Source: Peromyscus leucopus (Eukaryota > Chordata > Mammalia > Rodentia > Cricetidae). From it: a stretch of DNA of 64,000 nucleotides. Under the pieces are notes generated by a model. That model was not told the DNA's origin. It saw nothing but the letters and a program-made list of their open reading frames with translations, and searched no databases. Location of the stretch: positions 33,444,030-33,508,029 of the forward strand of contig NC_051071.1 of NCBI RefSeq assembly GCF_004664715.2, in the 5' to 3' direction. Position numbers and translations under genes: made by a program. How positions within the stretch are numbered: the stretch's first letter is position 1; each line of letters begins with the position of its first letter. Shown one piece after another: positions 33,151 to 44,703 of this stretch.

Positions 33151-35634
33151 CCTCAACGCAGCTACCAACTTTTCACAACATCCATCCTCTCTTCTCCACT
33201 TACCACTTCCCTAATCTTTCTTGCAGTGTGAATGTAGAATGATTCCACTCTCCCATTTTCCCCTACTAATTCACAACCTTAGAGTTTTCCCTTATGATGC
33301 TAACGGAAGGAATTTCTAAAAGAATTCAAGACCCCACTTAATGATGAATTCCAGTGCCAGTAAATAATGCTTTTTATCCACCCGGACAGATGAACTTCTA
33401 TAACAGCTATTATTTTTGTATACTCAGATCTACTTTGTTACATAAGATCTGGCTTCAGTCTTACTTCTCAGAAGAAAGATGAAACCTCTTGGGGAATCTG
33501 CTGTGAATCACCGCCTCTATTTCTGCAGAGCGTCTGGCTCTTGCTGAATCTAGAAGTCAAGCCAGTGCTTCTCAGAGAAGCCAAATCCCCACCCACCAAC
33601 ACCTCGGGAAGAAACCTGGGCGAGGGATGGGCAGGGCTCTTAGCAACAGCAGTGCCTGGTGGGGGAGGGCAGCAAAAGCTTCCCTGGGTTAAAAAAAAAA
33701 AGACTCCCTAAGGATGCTCCATTCTCTCAGGAAGACTTTGCTTCCACAAACCCAACATGTGAGCCTGAGGAGGCATCCATATGGGAGGCTTTCAGGGAAA
33801 CGACAGGCCTGGATTCAACACCAGACCCTTAGACTCAGCTCAGTTTCTTACAGAGGCTCAGTCAAGGTAGGAGAATTTGGAAATGCCTACACAATTTAGA
33901 AGAAGTCTGTAGTTGACACGGTAGACTAGGAGCTGCTTGGTCTGTACTTTTGGTAAATTTGTAATTATCCAGTGACAGACATATGTTTTCTCTCCACAAT
34001 TGGAAAGAGCCTTACTTACATAAACTAATTGTGACATTTGGAAGAAGGAAGTAAATGCAGAGAGGTCACAGGACTCGTCCAGACCCACAAAGCCAGGAAC
34101 CCACAAGGGCCATGGATCCCTGAGGGATTAAGAACCTCCATCCCCCCCCCCCCACTTCCTTGAAATAGCTGAATTTGCTCTCTGGAGTCATGGAAGACAC
34201 TTCAAGTGCCAGGACTCTGTTTCCTTGGGTGTTCACCCCAACTCTAGGGCCAGTTCTCACTTCTGTGAGGAGCCAGGTCAGGAGAAGAGCTGGAAAGACC
34301 TGCCTCTGGTTCTCCAAAAGGATGTATGAAAGATTCAGAATCAAATGCAGACAATCTCACTCCCAAACAGACTACAGTTACAGACCTGAAGCCAGGACCA
34401 CCATCATTTCCAGTGTTGTCCCCCTCCTATGCAGCTCTGAGATCTGGTTCTCTCAAGTACTCCTCAGCCTGGTGAGGTCTTTCTTGTGGGCTATTTGCCC
34501 AAGTCTGGTAGTGGTGCCTCCCTTGGTTTTGTTCACTGGGATTACTACTCACTGGCTTTCACTGGTTCTGGAGGTAAGGTCAATCTTATGTCAAATTGAA
34601 GTCTTTCCAGAATTTCAGTTGGGGTTACTACCACTGCTCAAGTCTCATCATTTCTACCCTTTCTTGAAGATAGAGTCAACATTCTTACCTTCAGGATCTG
34701 AGAGACTATAGGATCCAGAATAAAGATCTCAAGCTACAATGCATGCAAAACTCAGCTTAGGATGGATTTTGTCCAGCCCTTCTGGCCAAGCACATTAATT
34801 AAAAGTGCACACATGTCCACTTGCTTCACCAAAGAGGAGTTACTCTTTATGCCTTAATTTTACCCCAACAGCACAGAACACATCAGACTGGTGAATGTCA
34901 TTGTTTGTGTGATAACTGTTTGTGGGTAAGTCATCCAGCGCTGAGAGATGGCACCCTCTTAGAGTGACTGGGGGCTTGCTAGCACTTCATAGTCTATGCC
35001 TCTCCCTTCCATTCAGTCATTTGAGTACCCAGTTAGGCTGTGCCGGAGGTCTTTGAATTTGTAACTCTTGACAGCATTACCTCAACCCCAACCATTATCC
35101 TCCCTGCTTCTTGACTCTCATTTTTGAAAATCACCCAACTTGGGTTCCCTTCAGGCTTTTTCCCCGTGAAACCTGGGCCTTTCTCAGTCATTCACTGGAT
35201 ATGTTCTGTTGAAGACAACACTGGAGAGTAATGTCACACACACCCTCCTCAGCCAGGGACAGTGCCTTCGTCATCTCCACAGGTAACACCAGCACATGAC
35301 CCAGTGGGATCACAAACTGAGGTTCACCAAGAATGTTTAGAAATTAACTAGTCAGAGGGACTGGTAAACCAACATAGATTCATTGGCCTTCCTGGAAATA
35401 GCACCACACTGTGTCTGCTTTCCGAGAAGAGCTCTCGGGCAGGGGAACATGCAGATGAATGAACAAAGGTGCTAGTAGTTCTCTGATGCTTTGGTCACGT
35501 CAGAGCATCTCTCTGAACCATTAGCCCCATCGCCTTTAAAAGGAACATGAGTCAGCTGTTCTGCCCCTGATTATCATGAAAACATAGATCTGCACAATGA
35601 CTTGCATATAAAGTCAAAGCACTTCTTTCACAAT
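33151..35634. other. Unassigned unique sequence
   Basis: About 2.5 kb without a confidently named repeat. Short A11 (33690-33700) and C-run (near 34144-34153) tracts occur. A 178-codon plus-strand frame (34175-34711) has no recognisable domain and is treated as chance. A weak MIR-like phrase lies near 35500-35560. Confidence 0.4.
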
Positions 35635-36052
35635 ATCCAAACAACAGCAGGGACGTGCCCATTGGCGGGTGAATAGTTGAGCCAACTACTGTGTAATTCA
35701 TATCATGGGCTATCACACAGCATTAAAAGGAACATACCATCATCACATCAGGAACATAAGTAGATATCATGGATCACAAGGCTTGTACAATAAGCCAGAG
35801 GCACATTTGATTCTATTTATATAAATCTAACCTAGTCCATAGAGACAACGGGAGTTCAGTGGTTGTTTAAACCAAGACTAGGGGTGAAGAGAGAGAGAAA
35901 TTCTAAAGGGCCTTGGAGAAAACTCAGGGCATGGTGGACATTCTCCAGATGATTCTGCCAGTGGTTTGATGGATCCATAACTCTGTCAGAACTCATCAAA
36001 ATGTTTAAATGCATGTAGTTTACTGCAGTAAAATTATTCCTTGATACATTTG
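35635..36052 (+). mobile_element. Ancient L1M 3' end
   Basis: 'cccattggcgggtgaatagt', 'gctatcacacagcattaaaa', 'ttgattctatttatataaat', 'gttcagtggttgtttaaacc' and 'tcagaactcatcaaaatgtt' occur in the order of L1M 3' ends. It is a well-preserved order with many substitutions. Confidence 0.85.
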
Positions 36053-36087
36053 AAAAAAGCTATATTAGATGCTAGGATATGGCTAAG

Positions 36088-36395
36088 TCAGAAAAATACT
36101 TTCTGCCTAAACATGAGACCTCTAAGTTTAGATCCCCAGCACCCATCTAACAAGCTGAGTACATTCTTACAAATCTATAATTCCAGCCTGAAAGACAGAG
36201 ACAGGAGAATCCTTGGGACTTGCTAGCCAGTCAATCTCACTACAGCAATGAGATCCTGGTAGAAAGCTATTGAAGAAAATACCACTAAACAGCCTCTGGG
36301 TTCTACATTCACAGAGACATATATATATATGTATGTATGTATGTATATACATGTATATAGACATGTAGGCATGTATGTATGTATATACACTCTGC
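36088..36395 (+). mobile_element. B4 SINE with (AT)/(GTAT) tail
   Basis: 'gtttagatccccagcaccca', 'ctataattccagcctgaaag' and 'tgctagccagtcaatctcac' are B4 words in order. The 3' end has become an at/gtat simple repeat from about 36318 to 36390. The 5' end is truncated. Confidence 0.78.
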
Positions 36396-37512
36396 AAAGA
36401 TAACCCCTACAATGGTTACAAAACATTTAATGGTAAGGGACTCATTCTACCTCTGCCCTGTTTATGCAGTAATTCTTATTTTAAAACGCAGAAAAGAATT
36501 AACACTAAGATTAGTACATTAAGGAAGAGTCCTATAGTGTCATTATCCATAGAAATCAGTCAGCATTTCTTCATGTAACTTTAACTAAGCCTACAGTCAT
36601 TTTTAATTTAGTATAGTAGTATATGTGTGTGATAAAACCATATATGTGAAAGCATGTTATATAAATAATATAAAACATAAAGTTATATAAATGCTTTTGT
36701 TGATGGCCTACTACAAAAAATAAGAGAAAGGAAAAGAAACAAGCTGCCTTACTTAGTATGTATATGATATAAATTCCTCTCAGTATCTGGAGAGACAGTC
36801 CCTACCCAAGAAATCCATCTTTGCAGAATATAAGTTCACACTGACATCAACTTTCAATCTGCTCCTCACATTTGTGTGGACCTGAGATGGTCCCCTCCTT
36901 TTCTGATGTCTGGTCAACTTCAGCATCCTCCATTCCCTTTCAGATTTCAATCCATCACTGGGTGTTCAGTACGCATGGTTTTTCTAGCAAGGACCAGGAG
37001 AGACTACTTCTGATAAATGGGGAGAGTGTGAGCGAACAACATCTTTTATCTTAATACCAAATACAAAGTTCTGTCTCCCACAGTCCACTCTTGACCTCAT
37101 TCAACAATTTCATTCAGCTTCCCCATCATTATCTTAATAGGCATCTACCTACCATTTACCAAAATGCAGTAAGTGGGGTGATCATTTCTCTAAAGATAAA
37201 AATGACACCTCTATTCTTTCTCTCAAGCAGATGCTAGAGTAGACTTTTATTTTTTTTTAACTGGAATTCTTCAGGATGGTTCTGAGCTCTAGCTTTGTCT
37301 ATAACAGTTGGGGAGACAAGGAGTTAAAACATCAAGAAGAGAATTTGACCACTGAAGACCTGGACTCCCGATAGCTCAGTGCAAATGAAAACAGCCAGTT
37401 TTCTTTTTTTTCTAGCTTTAATTATCTGTGTAATTACCTCAGTCCATATAGAGAAAGCCTCAGAAACTCAAGAAAGGCAGTTTTTTTCCTTTCAATACAT
37501 CAGTGTCACAGA
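36396..37512. other. Unassigned sequence
   Basis: No repeat or coding feature is recognised in this 1.1-kb interval. Confidence 0.4.
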
Positions 37513-37600
37513 CAGCAACATTTATTGTGTGCCGACTGTATGAAGCCTCTGTACATTAAATATTGAGAGACATGCAGAAACTTACAATAGATGCTACTCA
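37513..37600 (-). mobile_element. L2/MIR-like short fragment
   Basis: 'caacatttattgtgtgccga' followed by 'ctgtatga' resembles an antisense L2/MIR 3' phrase. It is too short for a firm call. Confidence 0.4.
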
Positions 37601-38513
37601 GAATATCTTAATGACCGGGCTACAGCCACATGACCATTGGAATAATTGATAGATGCCAGGCATCACATAGCAGTAAGGATGCAAGACCATATAATATGGG
37701 ATTTAAAAAATGTATAGTCAGCAAACAAGAATGAACAAGTCAGAAGAAGGCTGGAGCTAATTGCTTGTATGGCTCTGACTTGTAAGTTTGGTAAGATTTC
37801 AGTGAAGAGATAGTTAAGGCATAGTGCTTGTCAGTCAATAAATGGTTGGTGGATAACTGCTTCACTCCAGATACTTTCTCTTAAGATGTTTGTCCAGTAA
37901 TTATCATGGACTTTAAGTGAGATGCTTTAACAATTCAAAATCATTCAGTCTACTGAGCTGAGAGGTCAATGTTTGGTTATTTGAGACACAGGAGAAGGTG
38001 TAAGCAGGTAAATCCATGGTGGGGTACAGTCCTTCTTTATGCTTTTGTCCTTTACACTGTCTCTTACAAAAAAGAAACAGGACAAGTCTATGTTGACATT
38101 CATTTATAGCCCTCTTCTGTGTCTCCTACAAGAAACAAAGGGCAAGTTTCTCACATTCCAGGGACAGAAGCACAGAACCTAAGCCAAGAAGATAATGTAA
38201 ACAAAGAGAGGTTGGCAAACAATGTGACTAGGGGTAACACTTATCTCCTTCAATAATGAAGTTCATATTCTGGAAAGGAGAATTCCAATATTAGGTTGCT
38301 ATCCCCATGCCTGTGAACAGGTAGAATCACCTGGTGATATTATATAAGGCCTCAGATCTGTGGAAGGTTTGTTTCCTTCAAGATTAATCTCCAACATCAA
38401 TATATTAATTCACACTCAGGTATGTTTATTGAGTTGCATGTCCTGTTGAGCATGGCAAGGCACTCTCTTGCTATAGAGCAACTTACTAAGGGAGCCAAGC
38501 CTTAAGAAGATTT
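37601..38513. other. Unassigned sequence
   Basis: No repeat or coding feature is recognised in this interval. Confidence 0.4.
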
Positions 38514-39306
38514 GTGTCTTGGGGTTACTGTTGCTGTGATAAAACACCATGACCAAAAGCAACTTGGGGAGGAAAGGGTGCTGTGGGACGGTCTGTATGT
38601 CAAATTACTCTGATTGGTCAATAAATAAAACACTGGTTGGCCAGTGGCCAGGCAGGAAGTAGGTGGGACAAGGAGAGAGGAGAATTCTGGGAAGTAGAAG
38701 GCTGACTCAGGGAGACACTGCAGCCGCCGCCATGACCAGCAGCATGTGAAGATGCCGGTAAGCCACCATCCACGTGGCAAGGTATAGATTTATGGAAATG
38801 GATTAATTTAAGCTATAAGAACAGTTAACAAGAAGCCTGCCACGGCCATACAGTTTGTATGCAATATAAGTCTCTGTGTTTACTTGGTTGGGTCTGAGCG
38901 GCTGTGGGACTGGCGGGTGACAAAGATTTGTCCTGACTGTGGGCAAGGCAGAAAAACTCAAGCTACAAAAGGGTTTTGTTCATCCAGCAGCTTGTAGTCC
39001 ATCATCCAGGTAAATCAGGGCAGGAACTTGGGGGCAGGAACTGATTCAGAGGCCATGGAGGAGTGCTACTTAGGGGCTTTCTCCCAATAACTTGCTCAGT
39101 CTGCCTTCTTGTAGCATCCAAAATCACCAGCCCAGGGGTGGTATTGCACACATTGAGCTGAGCCCTTTCATATCAATCATCAGTCAAGAAGATGTACTGA
39201 AGGCATGCCCACAGACCAATCTGTTGAGACCATTTTCTCAGTTGTGCTTCTCTCTACTCAAAGGACTCTAGCTTGTGCCAGGATGACATAAAACTAGCCA
39301 ACATAG
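38514..39306 (-). mobile_element. Rodent medium-reiterated repeat, interrupted by an LTR
   Basis: The left piece (38514-38572) has 'aacaccatgaccaaaagcaa' and 'cttggggaggaaaggg'. The right piece (38974-39306) has 'ggaggagtgctacttagggg', 'caccagcccaggggtggtat' and 'ctagcttgtgccaggatgac'. Together they match a common rodent interspersed repeat whose library name I cannot state. Related copies occur at 56573-57312 (same strand) and 59385-59795 (plus strand). Confidence 0.75.
38579..38967 (+). mobile_element. Solo LTR, 389 bp, ERVK-like
   Basis: It starts 'tgctgtgggacgg' and ends 'aagctaca', with TG...CA termini. Perfect 6-bp duplications 'aaaggg' lie at 38573-38578 and 38968-38973, typical of class II (ERVK-like) integration. 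No gag, pol or env sequence adjoins it, so this is a solo LTR left by LTR-LTR recombination. It interrupts the older repeat at 38514-39306. A second family member in opposite orientation lies at 41132-41532. Confidence 0.9.
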
Positions 39307-39740
39307 TGCAGAACAAGCATGGATTGGAATGAAATGAGTTTGTCCTGATTTCAATGTTCACCTGGTTTATTCCAGTGAGTTCATCTTGCTGCCAAGCCTG
39401 AAAGAGATAAATGTGCACTTTTATTATTATTTTCAGAAGAGCACAGTTCAGTTACCTTAGGGGCTCTTTCCTGCTGTATCATGAGTCTTCTCTTCTGCTT
39501 CCTTTAAAGGAAGTCTTAGTGATAGTCCATGACCCATGATCATTATCTGTCTTTGGAAAGCCTTTACCATCTTTAGTATGGTTATCTCCACCATTAACGT
39601 TATGTCTGAGCTTTCAGAGGAAGAGTGATTTTATTTATCCTTCCTTTTATTTATACTTTTGTAATATAAGTAATTATTCTACAGAACCCTCAATTATCAA
39701 AAATAAGGGAGCAAAAATATTCATTGAATCTGAAAAAATG
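39307..39740. other. Unassigned sequence
   Basis: No repeat or coding feature is recognised in this interval. Confidence 0.4.
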
Positions 39741-39870
39741 TCACTAGACCTGGAACCACAACATGGTGGTTGTAATGAACAGAGATGTAGAAGAACAGAA
39801 GAACAACATTACAGTAGGGAATGGAGGATGGAGAAAACAAGTTGAGAACTTGGCCATCCCTGGGTTGGTG
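39741..39870 (+). repeat. Unnamed diverged repeat, copy A
   Basis: It shares 'tggaaccaca', 'atgaacagag', 'cattacagtag' and 'ggaggatg' with 40835-40960 in the same order and orientation. The family is not recognised, and the pair may be an old interspersed element or a local duplication. Confidence 0.5.
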
Positions 39871-40081
39871 CCTCAGCACACAATGACACCAAGACATTGC
39901 TCAGATTCTCTTCTTCAGAGGTAGAAGTTGAGATGTCCTTCATCCACTTTTCAAGTTCCAAATAAACATTCTTTTTATCTTCCAATGTATGATATAAAAT
40001 GATGGAAAGGACCTAGAATGAAAAAAAATGGTAGAAGGGCAGGAAAGGTAGAAGAGAAGATGGAAAGAAGGAAGAATGTTT

Positions 40082-40205
40082 ATACTTGCGATGCAAAGTC
40101 TAGATTAGATTCCTGACTCTGCCATTCAACACCTGTGTTACCTGCACAAAATAGTCACCCCTTTACTAAGGTCAAGTTTCTCTTTGGGCAACAGAGAGGC
40201 CATAC
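40082..40205 (+). mobile_element. MIR SINE fragment
   Basis: 'tcctgactctgccattcaac' and 'caagtttctctttgggcaac'-type words follow the plus-strand MIR core order. Confidence 0.55.
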
Positions 40206-40834
40206 CCCTCTTCTCATTGGTATAAGTTAAAGGATCAACCAATAGATTATATATTGCACTGGGGATTTGAATGATCATGGATTGTAAATATCTAAATAGG
40301 TTTGTAGACATACAATAGAGCAGTCACATGAACTATTAATCAAATAACTGAAAATTTACCTCCATAATAAAGGTTTTCCTGGTTTCTTTTATCATGGCTG
40401 GCTCTGTGTCACCACACTTCTATTATACAAGATACTATTACCACAGTACTCACATATCCTACCATTATTTTTAAATTCTTGTCTCTTGCTAGATTTGGAG
40501 TTCCTTATTAGCAGGTGTCTTTGCCTATCCAAAGATGAAACTTCAAGGCTAGTACTGGTATCTACATGATTAAATCTTTACCAATATTATAAATTAAGTG
40601 CATTCATAAATGCAGACCTCAAAAGTTTCCAGAAACTCAGAAATTGGAGAAATTTCTTTTATCATTTCTGTTAAAATTATAAAAAATGAAAACTCTGAAT
40701 TCCCAAGAATCAGGAGATGTGGCATTTGCAGTCTTGGGTTTCCAGATATTTACTTCAACAGGGCAGTTCTCCCAGGTAAAGTCACCTGTGAAGAGTCTGG
40801 TTTGTGAAGGAGTAGCAGAATCTACAGGTTGACA
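40206..40834. other. Unassigned sequence
   Basis: No repeat or coding feature is recognised in this interval. Confidence 0.4.
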
Positions 40835-40960
40835 ATCCTTAGAGCTGGAACCACATGTCTGAAATGAACAGAGTTAGCAAAGAATGGCATTACAGTAGAG
40901 AAAGGAGGATGTGAAAAACAAGGTATGGGAACTCTCCAAATCCTTGAGAGCCAAGAAGTA
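40835..40960 (+). repeat. Unnamed diverged repeat, copy B
   Basis: Second copy of the repeat at 39741-39870, about 1.1 kb downstream. A clear shared core is 'cattacagtag' followed by A/G-rich sequence and 'aaacaag'. It lies upstream of an antisense solo LTR. Confidence 0.5.
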
Positions 40961-41131
40961 CTCTGGATTTCTAATTTTGGCAGGAATATTTGCATACACA
41001 TAATGAATATATAATGTAGGGTATCCAAGACTAAACACAAATTCATTGATGCTTGGCCATATATTATACACCAAGTTTAAAGGTAAGTTCAGATAAATTG
41101 TCACCATCTCTACATTTTGATACATCCTATC

Positions 41132-41532
41132 TGTACCTAGAGTTTTCTTGGTCCTGCCTGGCCCACAGTCAGGACAAATCTCTCTCACCCACCAGTCCCA
41201 CAGCTGCTCAGACCCAACCAAGTAAACACACAGAGACTTATATTGCTTACAAACTGTATGGCCACAACAGGCTTCTTATCTAGTTCTTATATTTTAAATT
41301 AACCCATATCTATTAGTCTAAAAGTTGCCACATGGCTCGTGGCTTACCGGTACCTTACATCTCAGTTTCCATGGCGGCGGCTAGCAGCGTCTCTCTAACT
41401 CAGCCTTCCACTTCCCAGAATTCTCCTCTCTCTTTGTCCCACCTATACTTCCTGCCTGGCTACTGGTCAATCAGTGTTTTATTTATTAACCTATCAGAGC
41501 AACACATTTAACATACAAAACATCCCACAGCA
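41132..41532 (-). mobile_element. Solo LTR, 401 bp, same family as 38579-38967
   Basis: The reverse complement starts 'tgctgtgggatg' and ends in 'taca', matching the plus-strand copy along its length. Flanks 'cctatc' (41126-41131) and 'cctgtc' (41533-41538) match at five of six positions, consistent with a decayed 6-bp duplication. No internal retroviral sequence is present. Confidence 0.87.
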
Positions 41533-41744
41533 CCTGTCCCATGAGGTCAGATGTGGAGTTTCTCATTTGTTATCATGTAGACTCTTCAAAGTGTTTCCAA
41601 TTTGGGTGTGTCCTACATTTTATACTTTTGATGCAGTAATGAGCAACGTTTATTGGTTCCTATAATTCTCTATTGTGCAGATCTGGGGTGTAAAGCTCTG
41701 CTAGGCTTTAGTGTTTGCTTTCTTTCAAAGTCTAAGTTGAACAT

Positions 41745-42068
41745 TAATCTCCAGTATAATGTTACTAACAGATGGGATTTAGGGGATAAGGTTTTTGGGA
41801 ATTTATTAAGTCTTCATGAATAAGGTTAGTGTCCTGCAACAGAGACTTCAGTAGGGCTGGCTGGCCCTTTCACACCTCTGCCTCCTCTGCCATGTGAGAC
41901 ACAACAGGAAAGTGCTACAGAACTGTCAAGAGTTCTCACCAGATACTAATTTTGCTAATATTTGATCATTGACTTCCTAAGGCTTTAGACATGTGAGAAA
42001 TAAATGTTTCTTCTTCATAAATTGTATAGCCTCAGGTGCTTTGTTATAGCATCACCAATAGTGAGACA
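41745..42068 (+). mobile_element. MaLR-type LTR (MST-like)
   Basis: 'gaatttattaagtcttcatg', 'cctctgccatgtgagacaca', 'atgtgagaaataaatgtttc' and 'gctttgttatagcatcacca' follow the order of a mammalian MST-class LTR. Confidence 0.75.
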
Positions 42069-42179
42069 AGTTCCAACTCCTTACTGATCTGAAAAAAAAA
42101 TGAATCACCAACTTCCCCTCCATTCTTGGACTTCTATTGACAACTTCTTGTCACCAGGTATAATTTTAGAGCAAAAATT

Positions 42180-42180
<1 letters not shown>

Positions 42181-42226
<46 letters not shown>
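42181..42226. repeat. (GT)23 microsatellite
   Basis: A pure run of GT units, likely length-polymorphic. Confidence 0.98.
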
Positions 42227-42227
<1 letters not shown>

Positions 42228-42615
42228 CATAGTATTTTAGAAGTAGTAAACTGGCTTCTCTCTCATATATACAGAAAAAAAGAAACTGAGGGAGAATTTG
42301 AGGAGGGACAGAGTAGAGGGCAATAAGAAAGGAATTTGAAGAATTCAGAGCTCAGTGACTTCATATACTCCCTATTGAAGGCTAGCACACAATTGGGTTT
42401 TAATATTAATGGACAGTAATTCATTGACAATGGAAACATTTTCTGTGCTTTAGTTTGAAAAGACTATAATGAAGCAAGTTCAATGGATTTTCCCCACCAA
42501 TTTTATTAAATACATTTTAATTTAAATATTGAGTTTGATGAGTTGTTTAAGTACACATACCCGCTATAATCCCTAGGAAGATATTGGACACATCATTTTC
42601 TTGGACTTTTCCTGT
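42227..42615. other. Unassigned sequence
   Basis: No repeat or coding feature is recognised in this interval. Confidence 0.4.
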
Positions 42616-42621
42616 ATGTAT

Positions 42622-42968
42622 TGCTGTGGAATAATCTTCTTGTATACTGTAAATATTTTTCACTTGAATTGTTTTAATAAAATGCTGGTTGGCCAGTAGC
42701 TGGACAGGAAGTGTAGGTGGGGTGACCAAACTAAGAATGATAGGAAGGAGAAGGGTGGAGTCAGGGGTTGACAGCCAGATGCAGAGGGAGCAGGAGATGA
42801 ATGTGCCATGGTATCACCATGTGGCAAAGCTAAAAATATGGGTTAATTTAAATGTATGAGTTATCCAGTAACAAGCCTGAGCTACCAGCTGAGCATGCAT
42901 AATTCATATTCAGCCTCTGAGTCCATTATTTGGGACCAGGCTATCAAGACAGGAGATGGCCATTTACA
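42622..42968 (+). mobile_element. Solo LTR, 347 bp, related family
   Basis: It starts 'tgctgtggaataatc' and ends 'atttaca'. Perfect 6-bp duplications 'atgtat' occur at 42616-42621 and 42969-42974. Internal words 'ggttggccagtagctggaca' followed by 'ggaagtg' relate it to the two LTRs at 38579 and 41132, but it is more diverged and belongs to another subfamily. No internal retroviral sequence adjoins it. Confidence 0.87.
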
Positions 42969-42974
42969 ATGTAT

Positions 42975-43654
42975 CTTTTTGGTGTCCCAGTTGACGTTCT
43001 GCCTCCAAGTGAATGGATGCTAGTATTTTGAGGCCCATGGGTTGCTTCTTAGAATCTGCTGAAAGTTATATACTGAGTTATCACTGAGACCTGAAACTGG
43101 GAGCACATGCATGGATTTCAGTTCAAGGACCCCAAGTTACAACTTTGTAATTCTCTTATTAACTAATTGTAAATCTTTTTTGCATGCTGACTGGGAGCTC
43201 TGCATTGGGTATTGGACAGAGAGTACTAAAGAAACATGGCATTGTTTTTGTTGCATTGCTTTTATAGCAAGGACAAAGGCCACAAAGAAGAAGGCCACAG
43301 AGATGAATGTAGCAAGGACAATAATCAACCTGGGTGTGGTGATGAGTCACCAGAACTTTATAGATACTCATGGGGCTCAAGGAAACCTTTCTGAGGAGAT
43401 GGTTTGGTTAGTCTGAGGATAAAGGGAAGCAAGTTACATCAGAGATAGAGAAGACCCTTCTAGAAGAGAAAACATCATCTGTCTGCTGCTCTAATTGCAT
43501 TTCCACTCCTGCACACCACATTCTGAATGTTGATTTCATCCATTTGCAAAGTAGGCCAAGCACTAAGGGAGAAATGACATCCTCACAGAACATGGCTTTT
43601 AGGGCCTGCAAGAGAGCTTTTCTGGTTATCTCTTGAAGGTACAAAATTGATTGG
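42975..43654. other. Unassigned sequence
   Basis: No repeat or coding feature is recognised. The 101-codon frame at 43111-43416 lacks family features. Confidence 0.4.
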
Positions 43655-44000
43655 TTTAAATAACAATTTTATTTTTCTCTCATGATTTGTGTGGGCTGGA
43701 AATTCAGAGGGCCTTGCCAGATAGTTCTTGTACAGGGCACCTCATGAATTCACAATTAGGCTTGGAAATACCTGGAAGAGTAAGAGCTGGCAACACATCT
43801 CTTTGTTAATGTGGTCTCAGGAATTCTCTACAAGGTACTCATGGGGAGATTTCTTTGGACTTCCTTCCAGCCTGTGAACCTCAAGGCATTTGTACTACTT
43901 TTACAGCAGTTGGAGGTTTCAAGAGTGAAGGTTTCAGGAGTGAATGCTCTGTGAGAAAGAAGCTAAACTGCCCTTTTTAACTCAGGCTTCAAGTCTTTGT
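43655..44000. repeat. Possible ancient eutherian repeat, unnamed
   Basis: 'tgtgggctggaaattcagag' and later 'tggaggtttcaagagtgaag' resemble an old mammalian repeat with 'gtgggtcaggaattcagg' and 'gcaagcgtcccaagagag' phrases. The match is loose. Confidence 0.35.
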
Positions 44001-44096
44001 TCACCAGTAAATCAATCAATCAATTAACTTTTTAAAAAGGTTTCAAGGAGGAATATATAAATATATGTACATGTGTGTGTATGCATGCATGCATGA

Positions 44097-44097
44097 A

Positions 44098-44150
<53 letters not shown>
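44097..44150. repeat. (GT)n microsatellite
   Basis: About 20 GT units, preceded by a few atgc units near 44080-44093. Confidence 0.97.
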
Positions 44151-44561
44151 TTGATGGGAGAGTATCAAGAGTCTAGGAGAGTACATGGGATAGCAGATAT
44201 TGCAATGGCCTTTGGAACATGGGGCTAGTGGGTTTGAATGGCAGTTGAAGGAGGAGAGTAAGGGGACTGAGGAGGGGCTCTAGGAAACAAAAAAACTGTG
44301 GATGAGAGATAAGAGGACTCCTTCAGGAGCTTTGGTGGAGAGATGAAAGCACCAATTTAGATATATTTAGTCACACACACACACAAAAGAAAATGGTAAG
44401 AACAGAAAAGTTTTTACTTAATTAGTCTAAATAACAAGAGCATTTTCTCAAAAAGTTCAAAGGTGAATGATTCAGTGGTGACTAATAGCATTCTCTATGA
44501 CAACAGTCATCTCCGTAATTCAATACCTTCACCTCTAGCATGCTAAATAGCTGCTGCCGCT

Positions 44562-44653
44562 GCCGCCTTCTTCTTCTTCTTCTTCTTCTTCTTCTTCTTC
44601 TTCTTCTTCTTCTTCTTCTTCTTCTTCTTCTTCTTCTTCTCTTCCTCCTCTTC

Positions 44654-44695
<42 letters not shown>

Positions 44696-44702
44696 CTCTT
44701 TC
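44562..44702. repeat. (TTC)n / (TCC)n triplet tract
   Basis: About 25 TTC units (44567-44640) run into interrupted TCC/TTCC units to 44702. A few ctgccg triplets precede it. The tract is likely the expanded tail of the adjacent antisense B1. The arginine-, lysine-, glutamate- and leucine-rich frames here are translation artefacts. Confidence 0.97.
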
Positions 44703-44703
44703 T

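Noticed and set aside
34175..34711. 178-codon plus-strand frame
   Set aside because: No domain, no splice context and no composition distinct from its surroundings. It is shorter than the 8566-9369 frame and more easily explained by chance.
38514..42974. Possible full endogenous provirus between the LTRs
   Set aside because: The LTRs are in opposite orientation or of different subfamilies, each has its own flanking duplication, and no gag, pol or env sequence lies between them.
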